Assembly (NCBI GenBank): GCA_017941355.1
Contig: JAGAWN010000165.1
Span: 1 to 33,816, forward strand
DNA length: 33,816 nucleotides
DNA from: Ruminiclostridium sp.
GTDB lineage: Bacteria > Bacillota > Clostridia > Oscillospirales > Ruminococcaceae
Direction of reading: 5' to 3'
In this document: in pieces, positions 18,264-26,183 of the stretch
How the letters are laid out: every line of letters begins with the position of its first letter
Numbering within the stretch: position 1 is the first letter of the stretch
Notes under the pieces: model-generated
What the model saw: the letters and a program-made list of their open reading frames with translations, nothing else
The model's database searches: none
Told to the model about the DNA's origin: nothing
Made by a program: the position numbers and the translations under genes

Positions 18264-19481
18264 TCAGGACTTTTTCTTCTTGTCCTTCTTTTTCTTCTTG
18301 TCGAACTCGTCGGTATTTACGGCAGTCTCCGCTTTCTTCGGCACCGGCACAGCGTTCTCGACAGCGAGATTGCGTCCGTCATCGGGGTCGAAGAGATTGA
18401 TCGTGCGCTGACGGATACTGAACTCGAAGTCCTTGCGCGCCATCAGCTCGACCTGTGCTTCCTCGTCAAGATCCGCGGTCTGAACGCGCAGTATCACGTC
18501 CTTATCCATGCCGCAGTCCGCGTGTATGTGCATTTCGCTTCCCATCATCTCGGTGACTTTCATGCGGGCTTTGATAGTGTTCTTGCTGCCTGCGGGACGT
18601 ATCAGCAGGTTTTCCGGACGTGCGCCGAGTATCACGTTCTCCGGTACGGAGGAGCGCGCGTTCAGCTTCTCGCAGATGTAGTCCGGAACTTCTATCTCCG
18701 CTCCCCGCACATTTACTGTGTACTTACTGCCGTTTTTGATAAGCTTCGCGTCGAAGAAGTTCATCTGCGGAGTTCCTATAAATCCCGCTACGAACAGGTT
18801 TGCCGGGTGGTTGAAGAGTTCCTGCGGCGTGCCGACCTGCATAACATAGCCGTCCTTCATTATCACGATACGGTCGCCGAGCGTCATAGCCTCGGTCTGA
18901 TCGTGGGTAACATACACAAATGTAGTCTGTATCTTCCGGCGCAGCAGGATTATCTCCGCGCGCATCTGATTGCGCAGTTTCGCGTCGAGGTTGGAAAGCG
19001 GTTCGTCCATGAGGAACACTTTCGGAACACGCACTATCGCTCGTCCGATAGCAACACGCTGCCGCTGACCGCCGGAAAGCTGCTTGGGCTTGCGTCCGAG
19101 CAGTTCCGTGATACCGAGTATCTCCGCCGCTTCACACACTTTCTTATGTATCTCGTCGTTGGGCAGTCTGCGCAGTCTCAGACCGAACGCGATATTCTCG
19201 TAAACGCTCATGTGCGGGTACAGCGCATAGTTCTGGAATACCATAGCTATGTCTCTGTCTTTCGGCTCCATGTCGTTGACCACATTCTCACCTATCATTA
19301 TCTCGCCGCCGCTGATGTCCTCAAGACCCGCGATCATGCGAAGGGTGGTGGACTTTCCGCAGCCGGACGGCCCGACGAGAACTATGAACTCCTTGTCCTT
19401 TATTTCAAGGTTGAAATCATGTACGGCAACAAAACCGTTATCGTACTGCTTTTTTACATTTCTGAGCTTAACCTCTGCCAT
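18264..19481 (-). CDS. Sugar ABC transporter ATPase, MsmK/UgpC/MalK type
   Basis: Energises import of oligosaccharides as the ATPase of a CUT1 transporter. The nucleotide-binding domain has Walker A GPSGCGKST (residues 38-46), Q-loop MVFQNYALYPHMSV, signature LSGGQRQRVAIGRA, Walker B VFLMDEPLSNLD and switch VTHDQTEAMT. A C-terminal TOBE/OB-like regulatory domain (about 240-370) is typical of MalK-like proteins. The final residues are an unusual Lys/Asp-rich tail (DKKKKKDKKKKS). It lies between the permease genes and the lacI-type gene. MsmK-type ATPases can serve several transporters, so a wider role is possible. Confidence 0.95.
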   Translation of the reverse strand: MAEVKLRNVKKQYDNGFVAVHDFNLEIKDKEFIVLVGPSGCGKSTTLRMIAGLEDISGGEIMIGENVVNDMEPKDRDIAMVFQNYALYPHMSVYENIAFGLRLRRLPNDEIHKKVCEAAEILGITELLGRKPKQLSGGQRQRVAIGRAIVRVPKVFLMDEPLSNLDAKLRNQMRAEIILLRRKIQTTFVYVTHDQTEAMTLGDRIVIMKDGYVMQVGTPQELFNHPANLFVAGFIGTPQMNFFDAKLIKNGSKYTVNVRGAEIEVPDYICEKLNARSSVPENVILGARPENLLIRPAGSKNTIKARMKVTEMMGSEMHIHADCGMDKDVILRVQTADLDEEAQVELMARKDFEFSIRQRTINLFDPDDGRNLAVENAVPVPKKAETAVNTDEFDKKKKKDKKKKS

Positions 19482-19502
19482 AATGTACTCCTTATCGTTG
19501 AA

Positions 19503-20369
19503 TTAACCCTTGACCGCACCGCCGGTAACTCCCTCAACGTAGTATTTCTGCAGCGACATGAACAGCGCCGTTATCGGTATGGATACCAGCAATCCGCCCG
19601 CGCAGAATATCGTGAAGTAATTGCTTATATGCTCCTTGTCGAGCCATTTGTAAAGACCGACCGCAACGTTGTAGGCTTCCTCATGACCGAATGTGATGAG
19701 CGAAGCGTACATGAAGTCGCCCCACGGCGCTATGAACGCCATCATTATCGTGTAGATGATTATGGGCTTTGCCATAGGCATTATGATACGGAAGAACACA
19801 CGCGCTCTCGAAGCGCCGTCAATGCGCGCCGCTTCGTCAAGGGACTTCGGGATAGTGTCAAAGAATCCCTTTGCGATGTAGTAGCCCATTCCGGAGCTTG
19901 CCGCATAGACGAGTATCAGTCCCGGCACCGCGTTCTCACTGGTAAGTCCGAAAAGCTTCAGAATGAAGTAGGTAGCTATCATGGACAGGAACCCCGGGAA
20001 CATTCCGAGTACCAGCATAAGGTTCATCAGAAACTTGCGCCCCTTGAATCTCATTCGCGACAGTGCATAAGCCACGCACAGCACTATCACAGTCTGCAAT
20101 ACCGCGTTGAACAGCGCGATAATGAATGTGTTCAGATACCAGTGACCGAAATTGGTCTTAGTGAACAGGAATATGAAGTTGTCAAACGTCCACTGCTTCG
20201 GGATTATGTACGTTACCATTGATGTGGATTCCCCGCGGAACGCCTGGAAGATCAGGTAAACGAAAGGAATGAGCCATATCACACACAGCAGCGTGAGAAA
20301 GATGTAGATGATAGTCCGGGTAAGCCGTTCCCTGCCCGACTTGCTTCTGTATTTCTTGTTTTCGCTCAT
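19503..20369 (-). CDS. Sugar ABC transporter permease, MalG/GanQ type
   Basis: Inner component of a CUT1 oligosaccharide importer: 288 residues with six predicted membrane helices. The EAA loop that contacts the ATPase is LDEAARIDGASRARVFFRIIMPM-like, near residues 175-200. The C-terminus KYYVEGVTGGAVKG is characteristic of MalG-type permeases. The ATG overlaps the TGA of the upstream permease gene by four bases, implying translational coupling and equal synthesis. With its neighbours it resembles the Bacillus ganPQ pair. Confidence 0.95.
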   Translation of the reverse strand: MSENKKYRSKSGRERLTRTIIYIFLTLLCVIWLIPFVYLIFQAFRGESTSMVTYIIPKQWTFDNFIFLFTKTNFGHWYLNTFIIALFNAVLQTVIVLCVAYALSRMRFKGRKFLMNLMLVLGMFPGFLSMIATYFILKLFGLTSENAVPGLILVYAASSGMGYYIAKGFFDTIPKSLDEAARIDGASRARVFFRIIMPMAKPIIIYTIMMAFIAPWGDFMYASLITFGHEEAYNVAVGLYKWLDKEHISNYFTIFCAGGLLVSIPITALFMSLQKYYVEGVTGGAVKG

Positions 20370-21883
20370 TGGAAATCCTCCTCATTCTTCATTGCCGGAG
20401 ATACGTTGTAAACAATAAGCGAGATCACCGCCACGACGACGAATACCAGAATACCGATGACCGCGGCTATCTTGTAATCGTTGTTCGTGATCGTCAGTGT
20501 GTACAGCCACGTTATCAGCAGGTCGGTGCCTCCTGCGCCTCCCTCATACGCCATGGTCTTAGGCGCGCCTGCCGTCAGCAGGTAGATAACGTTGAAGTTG
20601 TTTATGTTCGCCGTAAAGCTTGTAAGCAGGTATGGACCCGTTACGAACAGCATATACGGGAGCGTGATCTTCGTGAACTGTCTGAACCCGGAAGCACCGT
20701 CAATCTTAGCGCTCTCATACAGGTCGGCGGGAATGTTCATCAGTACGCCGGTAGCTATCAGCATGAGGTACGGGATACCTACCCACAGGTTTACTACCAG
20801 CACCATTATACGCGCCATGTCCTGCGTTGTCCAGAACTTTATCTTCTCCGATATCCAGCCCCAGTTCATCAGCACGCTGTTCACGATGCCGTCATCAGAG
20901 AACATCTTCGATACCAGCAGCAGCGAAACGAACTGCGGGATAGCGATAGTCATGACGAGGATAGTTCTGAATACCTTCTTGAACTTTATACCCTTGCGGT
21001 TGATGCAGATAGCCACGAACATTCCGAGGAAGTAGTTTGAGAATGTGGCAACCAGCGCCCATATCAGCGTCCATATCAGTATCTCGCGGAACGTATAGGC
21101 AAACTTGTCGTTTCCGGAAGCGTCGGTCGCAAGCACGGTCTGGAAGTTGTCCCAGCCTACCCAGCCGAACAGCTTATCCGGCGGCAAGTGTGAATAGTCG
21201 TAGTTCGTGAACGCTATAAGTATCATAAAGAATATGGGGATTATCGTGAATACAGTGATACCCAGCAGCGGGACCGCAAGCAGGGTCTTGTAGTACTGCT
21301 CGTCGGCAAGGGATTTGATGTCGTCCTTGAATGCTTTCGGGCGCACGCCTTTCTGAATGAGCTTCTGCGCCGTGTAGTTCTGCTTTATGTTGGTGTACCA
21401 CGTCCATAAGAAGCCGATGATTATAAATATGGTAAGCACGCCGTACAGCAGTATTTTAAGGCTGTTGTCCTTGTATATGACCACCGAGAGACCATATTCG
21501 TTTGGTGGGCTAAATACAGTCGCCTCCGTGCCGAGGTCTTTCAGCCCGTAGAGATAACCGCCGCCCATGGCAATCATGAACCATACAAACAGACCCTCCA
21601 TTGCGAGGAAGATGATACCGCGTCCGATCTGATGACGGAATAACTGACCGAAGCCCATTATCAGGAACGATGCTTTGGTTTTCCAGTCGCCGTCAGCGAA
21701 GATATGACCGATACCGGCGAAGAATTTTCCGATCGCGCAGATACCTTTCCAGATCCCGAGAGGTATCTTTTTGAGGAAGTTAAGCAGGTTCCCCGGCAGC
21801 CGCACAAAGAACTGCCCGATGTCGTACAGCTTTCGCTTCCCGGGCGGCAGCCCCAGATAATCAAGTTCTGAAAGTTTGCTCAT
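20366..21883 (-). CDS. Sugar ABC transporter permease, MalF/GanP type
   Basis: Membrane component of the CUT1 importer, 505 residues with about eight helices. ATG 21883 (MSKLSELDYLGL) is chosen because GAAAGGA lies nine bases upstream; the frame extends 14 codons further without support. The first 150 residues form a long N-terminal extension with amphipathic and hydrophobic segments, as in firmicute MalF/GanP proteins. The EAA loop YESAKIDGASGFRQFTKITLP is near residue 415. A periplasm-facing loop carries FTNYDYSHLPPDKLFGWVGWDNF. Expression may be set apart from the binding protein by the repeat region just upstream. Confidence 0.94.
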   Translation of the reverse strand: MSKLSELDYLGLPPGKRKLYDIGQFFVRLPGNLLNFLKKIPLGIWKGICAIGKFFAGIGHIFADGDWKTKASFLIMGFGQLFRHQIGRGIIFLAMEGLFVWFMIAMGGGYLYGLKDLGTEATVFSPPNEYGLSVVIYKDNSLKILLYGVLTIFIIIGFLWTWYTNIKQNYTAQKLIQKGVRPKAFKDDIKSLADEQYYKTLLAVPLLGITVFTIIPIFFMILIAFTNYDYSHLPPDKLFGWVGWDNFQTVLATDASGNDKFAYTFREILIWTLIWALVATFSNYFLGMFVAICINRKGIKFKKVFRTILVMTIAIPQFVSLLLVSKMFSDDGIVNSVLMNWGWISEKIKFWTTQDMARIMVLVVNLWVGIPYLMLIATGVLMNIPADLYESAKIDGASGFRQFTKITLPYMLFVTGPYLLTSFTANINNFNVIYLLTAGAPKTMAYEGGAGGTDLLITWLYTLTITNNDYKIAAVIGILVFVVVAVISLIVYNVSPAMKNEEDFQ

Positions 21884-21943
21884 AATCAGCCGTCCTTTCG
21901 GTGCAACGCATGACAGCAGTTGCAAATGCTTAGTTTATTGAAT

Positions 21944-22049
21944 ATGTCCGACGTTTTCGCAGCGGGCAGCGGGCAGCGCCCGCAGGCATTCCGTATCGTA
22001 ATTGTCTGCTTTCGGCGAGTTATCTGCCTCGCAGCCAATTGTTTTCATT
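21944..22049. repeat. Tandem repeat copy 1 (106 bp)
   Basis: Begins ATGTCCGACGTTTTCGCAGC and matches copy 2 almost throughout. It has an extra seven bases (GCGGGCA duplicated) that make it 106 rather than 99 bases. It contains the hairpin-forming GCGGGC-AGC-GCCCGC and GCGAG/CTCGC segments. Confidence 0.9.
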
Positions 22050-22148
22050 ATGTCCGACGTTTTCGCAGCGGGCAGCGCCCGCAGGCGTTCCGTATCGTAA
22101 TTGTCTGCTTTCGGCGAGTTATCTGCCTCGCAGCCAATTGTTTTAATT
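22050..22148. repeat. Tandem repeat copy 2 (99 bp)
   Basis: Nearly identical to copy 1 apart from the seven-base indel and a few substitutions. The 99-base length is 33 codons, so frames remain open through it. Confidence 0.9.
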
Positions 22149-22170
22149 ATGTCCGACGTTTTCGCAGCGG
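22149..22170. repeat. Partial third repeat copy (22 bp)
   Basis: The first 22 bases of the unit recur exactly, then the sequence diverges. This marks the end of the tandem array. Confidence 0.85.
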
Positions 22171-22190
22171 ATGGTATGCAAGTCTCTCCC

Positions 22191-22240
22191 ACTGCGAGGC
22201 AGATAATGTGCCCATTGCTGAAAAGTATGATACGGAGAAA
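22191..22240. repeat. Degenerate inverted copy of part of the repeat
   Basis: GCGAGGCAGATAA (22194-22206) is the exact reverse complement of bases in both full copies (22020-22032 and 22119-22131). The resemblance to the reverse complement continues weakly to GATACGGA. The operon RNA could therefore fold over 100-200 bases. Confidence 0.7.
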
Positions 22241-22328
22241 CAGGCGAACGCCTGTGCCGCAATCCTCCCGCGCCCGCTTTGGAGGACACGAGCGCGGAAG
22301 TTAAACCTGCAGCTATCCGTTCCGAAAA

Positions 22329-22367
22329 CGGCGGACAGCGGGGAGATATACTCCCCTGTCCTGCCGT
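22329..22367 (-). terminator. Strong hairpin after the binding-protein gene (possible partial terminator)
   Basis: GGACAG-CG-GGGAG-type arms pair across an ATATA loop, with outer ACGGC/GCCGT pairs. Only four T residues follow on the minus strand, so read-through into the permease genes is expected. This is the usual layout for keeping binding protein in excess over permease. Confidence 0.6.
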
Positions 22368-22376
22368 AGTTGCCGC

Positions 22377-23738
22377 TTATTTTGCAGCCTTGATAGAGTT
22401 CTCAAGTTCTGTGAGCGCAGCTGTGAGAGTTGCATCGTCAGCATCTGCATACTTACCGGAGTTGATATCTGTACCGAAAGCGGTCGTGAGATCCCAGTAA
22501 GCGCCGGGGTACTGACCCTGACCGGGGCAGAATGCGAGCTGCTCCGCAAGTGCTGCGAGAGCTTCGTTAGACTGTACAGCGTCAGACTTCTGAGCGTTCA
22601 GGTTGGAGGGACCCCAGCCCTTTTCCTCAAATCTTGCCATCTGCATTTCCTCGGAAGTGATATAGTCAGCTACGAGGTGGCAGAATGTGAGCTTGTCGGA
22701 GTCTGTCTGCGGCTTTACACCTACGAGTTTGAAGCCGCCGAAGCCGCTCATCTGGTAGCTCTGACCGTCAACTGTGAATGTCGGCATCTTTGCTGCGCCG
22801 AAGTTGTCACCGAGGAAGTCCTTTACTGTCGCGTAGTCCCATGTTCCGGAAACGAGCGCGCCTGCTGTGCCGCCCTCGGGGTTGAAGAGAGAAGCTGCGC
22901 CGTCGGGAGACTGCTCATAGCCCTTGCCCTTGCTCTTCGCCATTTCTACCATTGCCTTCATTGCCGCAAGACCCTTTTCACTGCTGTAGTCGCAGGTGCA
23001 GCCTGTAACATTTCCGTCGGTGTCGTAATCGTAGTAGCACTGTGCGCCTGTGCCGAAGAAGAACGCAACATCATACCAGCCGGACTGGATATCCATATAG
23101 AAGTTCTTGCCTGCCGCGCCGCACTGCTCGATAATTCCTTCGAGTGTGGAGGGGTCTGTTACAACGGACTTGTCGTAGTAGAGGAAGTAGCCGTTATCGG
23201 AAGTCTCCGGATAAGCGTAAACATCACCGTTAAGTGTTACCGCGCCTACGGAACCCGCGTCATTGTTGTTCTTTACATTGTCAAGGAATACTCCGCCGGG
23301 TTTGGAGAGTGCGCCTGCCGCAACGAGACGTGCAAGCTGATCCTGTGCAAAGCCGAATACATCTGCGCCTGCTTCAACGTCGGTGAGCATCTGTGTTGTA
23401 GCTTCGCCCTCACCCATAGCGGAAACGGTTATGCTGTACTTGCCGTTCCAGTCAGCCTGACCTGCGAGCCAGTCGCTGAGCTTGGTCTGTGTGAGTTCAA
23501 CGACCTCCTCGGGAGCCCATACGGTTATGGTCTGCTTGTCGCCGGAAGCTGTGCTGTCGTCAGCAGCGGGAGCGGCTGTGGTATCTGCGGGTGCAGCGTC
23601 ATTTTTTGCCGCAGCGGCAGCTGTTGTTGTTGTGGTGGTGTCACCGCCGGAAGTGCTTCCGGAATTGCCGCAGCCCGCGAATGTGAGAAGTGATAATGCA
23701 AGCATTATCGGAAGGGTTTTCTTTGCTGTTTTCATCAT
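22377..23738 (-). CDS. Extracellular sugar-binding lipoprotein (CUT1, MalE/GanS-like)
   Basis: Captures oligosaccharides for the ABC importer on the outer face of the membrane. 453 residues. The signal sequence LPIMLALSLLTFAGC ends in a lipobox with Cys23, followed by a Thr/Ala/Asp-rich linker to about residue 70. The family 1 extracellular solute-binding fold follows (TITVWAPEEVVELTQTKLSD, ADVFGFAQDQLARLVAAGAL, GDVYAYPETSDNGYFLYYDK). ATG 23738 has AGGAGG eight bases upstream. The 102-base gap after the GH53 gene contains two small hairpins (23762-23776 and about 23791-23805), which could stabilise this part of the mRNA. Ligand is inferred as galacto-oligosaccharide from the neighbouring galactanase. 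Confidence 0.94.
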   Translation of the reverse strand: MMKTAKKTLPIMLALSLLTFAGCGNSGSTSGGDTTTTTTAAAAAKNDAAPADTTAAPAADDSTASGDKQTITVWAPEEVVELTQTKLSDWLAGQADWNGKYSITVSAMGEGEATTQMLTDVEAGADVFGFAQDQLARLVAAGALSKPGGVFLDNVKNNNDAGSVGAVTLNGDVYAYPETSDNGYFLYYDKSVVTDPSTLEGIIEQCGAAGKNFYMDIQSGWYDVAFFFGTGAQCYYDYDTDGNVTGCTCDYSSEKGLAAMKAMVEMAKSKGKGYEQSPDGAASLFNPEGGTAGALVSGTWDYATVKDFLGDNFGAAKMPTFTVDGQSYQMSGFGGFKLVGVKPQTDSDKLTFCHLVADYITSEEMQMARFEEKGWGPSNLNAQKSDAVQSNEALAALAEQLAFCPGQGQYPGAYWDLTTAFGTDINSGKYADADDATLTAALTELENSIKAAK

Positions 23739-23840
23739 CTGTTTGTCCTCCTGAATGTTGTGCGGCAGTTCGCCGCGATTGTTTATCTCAGGGCATTCAG
23801 CGCCCTTTATATCAAACGGATAAGCACCGCTTAATAACTG

Positions 23841-25931
23841 TTATTCCTCGTCCGGGATATCTCCCGAAGCGTCGTCCGGGATATCGTCGCCGGTTCCTTT
23901 CTGCGGATTGAGCAGGAAGTCGTCTATCGTTCCCCATGAGCCTTTTCCCGCCTTGACGTAAGCGCCTATCGTGACCGTGCCGCCTTCCGGGACAACAATG
24001 TTGTACACCTTGGGGTGCTGCCAGTTTGCGTAGCCGGACAGTTCTGTGCTTGCGGACTGCATCATTCCGAGATCGCCGTTCACCGCCGCAAAGATGTAGA
24101 TATCCTGCTCGTCACCGCCGTCGCCGCCCTGCACCGAAGCTGTGAGCGAATACGTCCCCGCCGGAATATCGGTGACATTCTGCATAGCCCGGAACTCCGT
24201 CCCGTTCTCGCCCCAGAAGTGCAGCGCATACTCGCCTGTCACAGCGTCGAGTGCTTTCTTCTGATAGTCTATCTGCGTGGTCTTGTCGTTTATATTCTCG
24301 ATCTCCCACATGGAGCGGTCTTCGTCCTCGAAGCTGTAGTTCACCGCGTAATTCGCATCTACCATAGCAACTCTGCAAACGGTTTCCATGCCGCCCGCCG
24401 TACCCTTTATCGTATAGGTCTGCGGCTCGCCGTTCGTCATTGCGTCAAGGTCAGCCGGTTCCCACTCAACGTCTATCTCCCGTTCGCTGCCGTCACTGTA
24501 TATCGCAGCCGCCTTTGCGGGCAGGTTTATCTGCTCTCCGAGCTTAACCGTAAGTTCGCTGTCCTTTATCGCATCCGGGACTATGGGAGCATCGTTGCCT
24601 GTACGCACAAGTCCCCATGTTTTCAGAGATTCAAGCGGTTTGCCCGAAAAGTCGAACATCGCCTGGTTTTCCCATGAACTGCCGCCGTAGTAAACTCCCG
24701 CGTCGTCCGGGTCATACTCCGCGGAGTAGCTTGAAGCCCAGCCCGCGCCGTACTGCTCCCACAGAGCCGAGCGTTCTTCCCATGTCTCTCCGGGAACGGG
24801 CAGCCACGCCGGCTCCCACCAGAACACGCCGATACCGCAGTCTCCGGTGTTGACAACAGCTTCCACGATGTCGCGCAATTCTCTCGACTGCCCCTGTACC
24901 GTGAACGGATAAGGCTTTTCGTAGTTCACCACATCTCCGATGCTGTTGCCGCTGCCGTCGCCGTCCTCCAGCGTATATGCGTAGGAAGTCTCTGCAACCA
25001 TGACTTTCTTGCCGTACTTCTCGTTCACCTGCTTCAGCACGGAGGTGAGGTTGTCGAGAGTGCCGTGCCAGTAGGGGTAATACGATGTAGCGAACACGTC
25101 GTAGTCAAGCTTGTAGTATTCAAGCTTTGACGCGTAATTGAGCATATTGTCGGTTGACTCGGGGTTTGTGAAATGCACCGCGACCAGCGCTTCGGGCAGT
25201 ATCTCTCTCACCGCGCGGGAGCCTGCGTCCATGAGGTAGTAAATGCTCATCCAGATCTTCTCGCCGCTCATTTTGCCGTTGGTCTCGTTGCCGAGCTGCA
25301 CCATGCCGACGTCCGCGCCCGCTTCCTTTAGTTTGGTAAGGCAGTCCTTTGTATATTCATAGAGAGCCTCTTTTTTCTCCTCTATCTCCATGCCCTCCCA
25401 TGCTTTCGGACACATTTGTTTGGAGGGGTCTGCCCAAAAGTCGGAGTAGTGGAAATCCGCGAGGAGTTTAAGACCTGCGTCCGCGGCGCGTTTGCCTATC
25501 TTACAGGCAGTCTCTATGTCGCAGTTGCCGCCGCCGTAGCCGTTGCCGCTGCCGTCAAAGGGATCGTTCCATATCCTCACGCGTATGTAGTTGACACCCG
25601 ATTGCGCAAGTGTGTCGAACAGATCGTTTTCCTCGCCGTTGTAGTCATAGAACTTCACGCCCGCGTTTTCGAGGGATATCACACTTGATATATCGCAGCC
25701 GAGAGCAAAATCATCGGGCATTCCCTCGACTTTTCTGACGTAGAGCGTATCGCTGGGGATCGCGTTATGCACCGTGGGAGCAGCGTTCTCCGCTTCCGCC
25801 GCCGACGTATCGGCAGCCGGGTTTTGTTCCGCGGCGGGAGTCCCGCTTTCCGTATTTCCGTTCGTGCAGCCCGCAGTGAGCAGGACTGCCGCTGCGGCAG
25901 CCGCCGCGCAAATCTGTTTCATAGTTTTCAT
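23841..25931 (-). CDS. ganB: Secreted arabinogalactan endo-beta-1,4-galactanase, GH53 lipoprotein
   Basis: Cuts beta-1,4-galactan side chains of pectin at the cell surface. ATG 25931 is chosen because the lipoprotein signal starts there (ICAAAAAAAVLLTAGC, Cys22) and AAGGAG lies 11 bases upstream; the longer open frame has no export signal. The 696-residue protein has a GH53 barrel (about 60-430) with GVNYIRVRIWNDPFDGSGNG, acid/base Glu216 in VQLGNETNGKM and nucleophile Glu314 in VMVAETSYAYT. The 98-residue spacing matches Bacillus GH53. A bacterial Ig-like domain (about 465-535) and a beta-sandwich module resembling CBM61 galactan binders (about 540-680) follow, with an acidic tail. It is the first gene of the operon. 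Confidence 0.94.
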   Translation of the reverse strand: MKTMKQICAAAAAAAVLLTAGCTNGNTESGTPAAEQNPAADTSAAEAENAAPTVHNAIPSDTLYVRKVEGMPDDFALGCDISSVISLENAGVKFYDYNGEENDLFDTLAQSGVNYIRVRIWNDPFDGSGNGYGGGNCDIETACKIGKRAADAGLKLLADFHYSDFWADPSKQMCPKAWEGMEIEEKKEALYEYTKDCLTKLKEAGADVGMVQLGNETNGKMSGEKIWMSIYYLMDAGSRAVREILPEALVAVHFTNPESTDNMLNYASKLEYYKLDYDVFATSYYPYWHGTLDNLTSVLKQVNEKYGKKVMVAETSYAYTLEDGDGSGNSIGDVVNYEKPYPFTVQGQSRELRDIVEAVVNTGDCGIGVFWWEPAWLPVPGETWEERSALWEQYGAGWASSYSAEYDPDDAGVYYGGSSWENQAMFDFSGKPLESLKTWGLVRTGNDAPIVPDAIKDSELTVKLGEQINLPAKAAAIYSDGSEREIDVEWEPADLDAMTNGEPQTYTIKGTAGGMETVCRVAMVDANYAVNYSFEDEDRSMWEIENINDKTTQIDYQKKALDAVTGEYALHFWGENGTEFRAMQNVTDIPAGTYSLTASVQGGDGGDEQDIYIFAAVNGDLGMMQSASTELSGYANWQHPKVYNIVVPEGGTVTIGAYVKAGKGSWGTIDDFLLNPQKGTGDDIPDDASGDIPDEE

Positions 25932-25973
25932 CTGGAAAACAGCTCCTTTTTCATCTCCGGGTGCATACCGCCT

Positions 25974-26076
25974 TTGTGCAATCGGTTGCGCAATTCTTGT
26001 TGATTTAATGATATCACAATTGCGCAGCGGTGTCAATCGACATTTTTTACAAACAAAGTTAATAATTTTTGTGCAA
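25974..26076. promoter_or_regulatory. Cluster of TTGCGCAA-type palindromes at the GH53 promoter
   Basis: Four related eight-base sites occur: TTGTGCAA (25974-25981), TTGCGCAA (25986-25993), TTGCGCAG (26020-26027, inside the promoter spacer) and TTGTGCAA (26069-26076). The central CG and symmetry suit LacI-family repressors, and a lacI-type gene is in the operon. Binding itself is inferred. Confidence 0.5.
26008..26036 (-). promoter_or_regulatory. Promoter of the galactan operon
   Basis: Minus-strand TTGACA (26031-26036), a 17-base spacer and TATCAT (26008-26013), with a leader of about 70 bases before the GH53 start. Confidence 0.8.
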
Positions 26077-26118
26077 TCCGCGCTTACCTCTTTGTCCGAG
26101 CGGTATTTCGGGACGTAA

Positions 26119-26154
26119 AAAGCCCTGTTGCACAAATTTGCGCAACAGGGCTTT
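26119..26154 (-). terminator. Terminator of the SpoIIE-type phosphatase gene
   Basis: Perfect 13-base arms (AAAGCCCTGTTGC with GCAACAGGGCTTT) close a short loop and are followed on the minus strand by further T residues. Confidence 0.9.
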
Positions 26155-26183
26155 CGCACGCTGTAATACAGCAATAAAAACCT

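Larger units (their letters stand above)
21884..22376. other. Gene-free interval inside the galactan operon
   Basis: These 493 bases separate the binding-protein and permease genes. They contain a strong hairpin beside the binding-protein stop (22329-22367), an inverted degenerate repeat copy (22191-22240), and two full plus one partial direct repeats (21944-22170). Open frames cross the repeats on both strands, but they have no ribosome site or family resemblance and look like by-products of the repeat composition. Confidence 0.75.

Noticed and set aside
18522-20222. Long plus-strand open frame (566 codons) opposite the ABC transporter genes
   Set aside because: It is antisense to three well-supported genes, has no family resemblance and is rich in Arg/His/Tyr, as expected of a complementary-frame artefact in GC-rich DNA.
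21944-22170. Possible CRISPR array
   Set aside because: The units are about 100 bp, directly adjacent without spacers, and there are no cas genes.
21920-22369. Plus-strand open frame of 149 codons over the repeats
   Set aside because: It is generated by the duplicated unit, has no ribosome site, and opposes the operon direction.
25932-26174. N-terminal extension of the GH53 gene
   Set aside because: It reads through the promoter and the neighbouring terminator; the lipoprotein signal starts at 25931.
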